From Alistipes sp. (GTDB lineage: Bacteria; Bacteroidota; Bacteroidia; Bacteroidales; Rikenellaceae): 7,967 bases of DNA. A program made the translations under genes and the position numbers. This document shows positions 7,049 through 7,967 of the stretch, piece after piece. How positions within the stretch are numbered: position 1 is the stretch's first letter; the number at the start of each line of letters is the position of its first letter. Under the pieces are notes generated by a model. It was not told where the DNA came from, made no database searches, and saw nothing but the letters and a program-made list of their open reading frames with translations. The stretch is from NCBI GenBank assembly GCA_017934845.1, contig JAGBIR010000100.1:1-7967 (forward strand), given 5' to 3'.

Positions 7049-7967
7049 ATGTTTTCATCGCACACTTTCAGAACAGCAGCAATGCCTCTCGGAATGATTG
7101 TGGGAGCGCTTTTGTGCCGAGAGATGGAGTGGGCAGAGGCCGCTACCAAAGGTTGGCTGACACCTATGTTTATTGCCTCGATGCTTTTTGTGACTTTTTG
7201 CCGTGTTGATGCGCGAAAGATTCGTTTTTCGTGGCTCCATTTGTGGCTACTGGCCTTCCAAGTTATAGGTAGCTTTGCGGTATATTATGCCTTGTCGTGG
7301 GCCGATGTTGTCGTAGCGCAGGGCGGAATGATTTGTGTGCTGGCCCCTGTGGCTATGGGTGCTGTGGTGATTGGCGGCATGCTGGGTGCAAACCTTGAGT
7401 CTATGGCAGCTTATAGCTTGTTGTGTAATATGTTTATTGCCTTTTTTGCACCGTTTATGCTCTCGACTTATGGTAACGGCGAATGTACAATGATACAGAT
7501 ACTTCAACGTGTTGCGCCAATGCTTATTGCGCCATTTTTGGCTGGTCAGTTGTGTCGTCTGATGCTGCCAAAGGTTAGCGGTTGGATATCGAATCATAGC
7601 CAGATTTCGTTCTATATTTGGCTGATGTCATTGACTGTAATCATCGGTCGCACCACATGTTTCCTGCTCGATCATGGCGAGAATCGCGTGGTGCAGATTG
7701 TTTTGGCTGTTGTGGCGTTGGTAATATGTCTGTCGCAGTTTACATTGGGACGTTACCTCGGCCGTCGCGTGGGTGATGCAGCAGCGGGAGGTCAGTCGTT
7801 GGGGCAGAAAAATACGGTTTTGGCGGTATGGATGTCGCAGTCGTTCCTCGACCCTATATCGTGTGTTGCACCTACGGCATATATTGTATGGCAGAATATC
7901 GTAAATTCATACCAGCTATATTTGAAGGGCAAGGAGGAAAAGAGAGAAATTCAAAATTCAAAATTCA
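7049..7967 (+). CDS. Bile acid:sodium symporter (BASS/SBF)-like transporter, 3' end beyond the window
   Basis: An ATG 15 bases after the SSS stop opens a frame of 306 codons that is still open at the window edge, with AGAGAAGA as a weak ribosome-binding sequence. The product has about nine hydrophobic segments. It resembles BASS/SBF transporters in the region APVAMGAVVIGGMLGANLES (about 99-118), the counterpart of the crossover helix after CPGG in characterised members, and in GQKNTVLAVWMSQSFLDPIS (252-271), the counterpart of GxQNxxLA. By comparison with the Neisseria ASBT homologue from memory, the usual Na+ ligands Ser-Asn and Glu/Gln appear replaced (Ala105, Val106, Ser250, Lys254). Family members are about 300-330 residues, so only the tail is probably missing. 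Substrate unknown; steroid, keto-acid and small-anion transport all occur in the family. The last codons run into a heptanucleotide repeat. Confidence 0.8.
   Translation, partial: MFSSHTFRTAAMPLGMIVGALLCREMEWAEAATKGWLTPMFIASMLFVTFCRVDARKIRFSWLHLWLLAFQVIGSFAVYYALSWADVVVAQGGMICVLAPVAMGAVVIGGMLGANLESMAAYSLLCNMFIAFFAPFMLSTYGNGECTMIQILQRVAPMLIAPFLAGQLCRLMLPKVSGWISNHSQISFYIWLMSLTVIIGRTTCFLLDHGENRVVQIVLAVVALVICLSQFTLGRYLGRRVGDAAAGGQSLGQKNTVLAVWMSQSFLDPISCVAPTAYIVWQNIVNSYQLYLKGKEEKREIQNSKF
7947..7967 (+). repeat. Heptanucleotide tandem repeat (AAAATTC)n at the window edge
   Basis: Bases 7947-7952 (AAATTC), 7953-7959 and 7960-7966 (AAAATTC) plus a final A form at least about three units of a 7-bp repeat that continues out of view. 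It falls in the open frame of the BASS-like gene and reads there as Ile-Gln-Asn-Ser-Lys-Phe. As 7 is not a multiple of 3, changes in copy number would alter the frame and thus the C-terminus of that protein. Such short repeats also occur near gene ends, so the stop may be close. Confidence 0.65.

Noticed and set aside
7247..7597. Minus-strand reading frame of 116 codons, His/Thr-rich
   Set aside because: It is antisense to the transmembrane BASS-like gene; the composition is that expected from the reverse of hydrophobic codons.

Overview
The window reads as a chromosomal segment of a Bacteroidales (Bacteroidota) bacterium; I cannot fix the genus. The evidence is a lipoprotein with an acidic tail after the lipobox cysteine and the Bacteroidota-typical DUF4988 / BACON / CBM / M60-like layout, promoter candidates of the Bacteroidota type (TTTG or TTG, about 19-22 bp, TAnnTTTG), A/T-rich leaders without strong Shine-Dalgarno sequences, and A/T-rich spacers between genes of moderate GC content. 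No RNA gene, CRISPR array, insertion sequence or phage gene was seen.

Layout. (1) Positions 1-594, plus strand: the C-terminal part of an AsmA-like envelope protein that starts upstream of the window. (2) 620-645: a strong hairpin between convergent genes, probably a two-way terminator. (3) 657-3167, minus strand: an 836-residue surface lipoprotein ending in an M60-like (enhancin/mucinase type) zinc peptidase domain. (4) 3238-3265: terminator of the next gene, directly followed by a candidate promoter for the lipoprotein. (5) 3288-5405, minus strand: a biotin-dependent carboxyltransferase of the PycB/OadA type carrying two near-identical biotinyl domains in tandem. (6) 5406-5566: a divergent promoter region with two good, back-to-back promoter candidates. 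(7) 5567-7033 and 7049-end, plus strand: a two-gene operon of a sodium:solute symporter (SSS) and a bile-acid:sodium-symporter-like (BASS) transporter; the second gene runs off the window into a heptanucleotide repeat.

How they may work together. The carboxyltransferase handles the pyruvate/oxaloacetate node and needs a biotin carboxylase or a membrane decarboxylase complex encoded elsewhere. The two divergent transporters share its control region, so a link to organic-acid or another metabolite's uptake is possible but unproven. The peptidase lipoprotein probably acts on host or dietary glycoproteins at the cell surface and looks like an independent unit. The most noteworthy points are the doubled biotinyl domain, the apparent loss of canonical Na+-site residues in the BASS-like protein, and the two-transporter operon. 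I see no clear multi-gene defence or other novel system.
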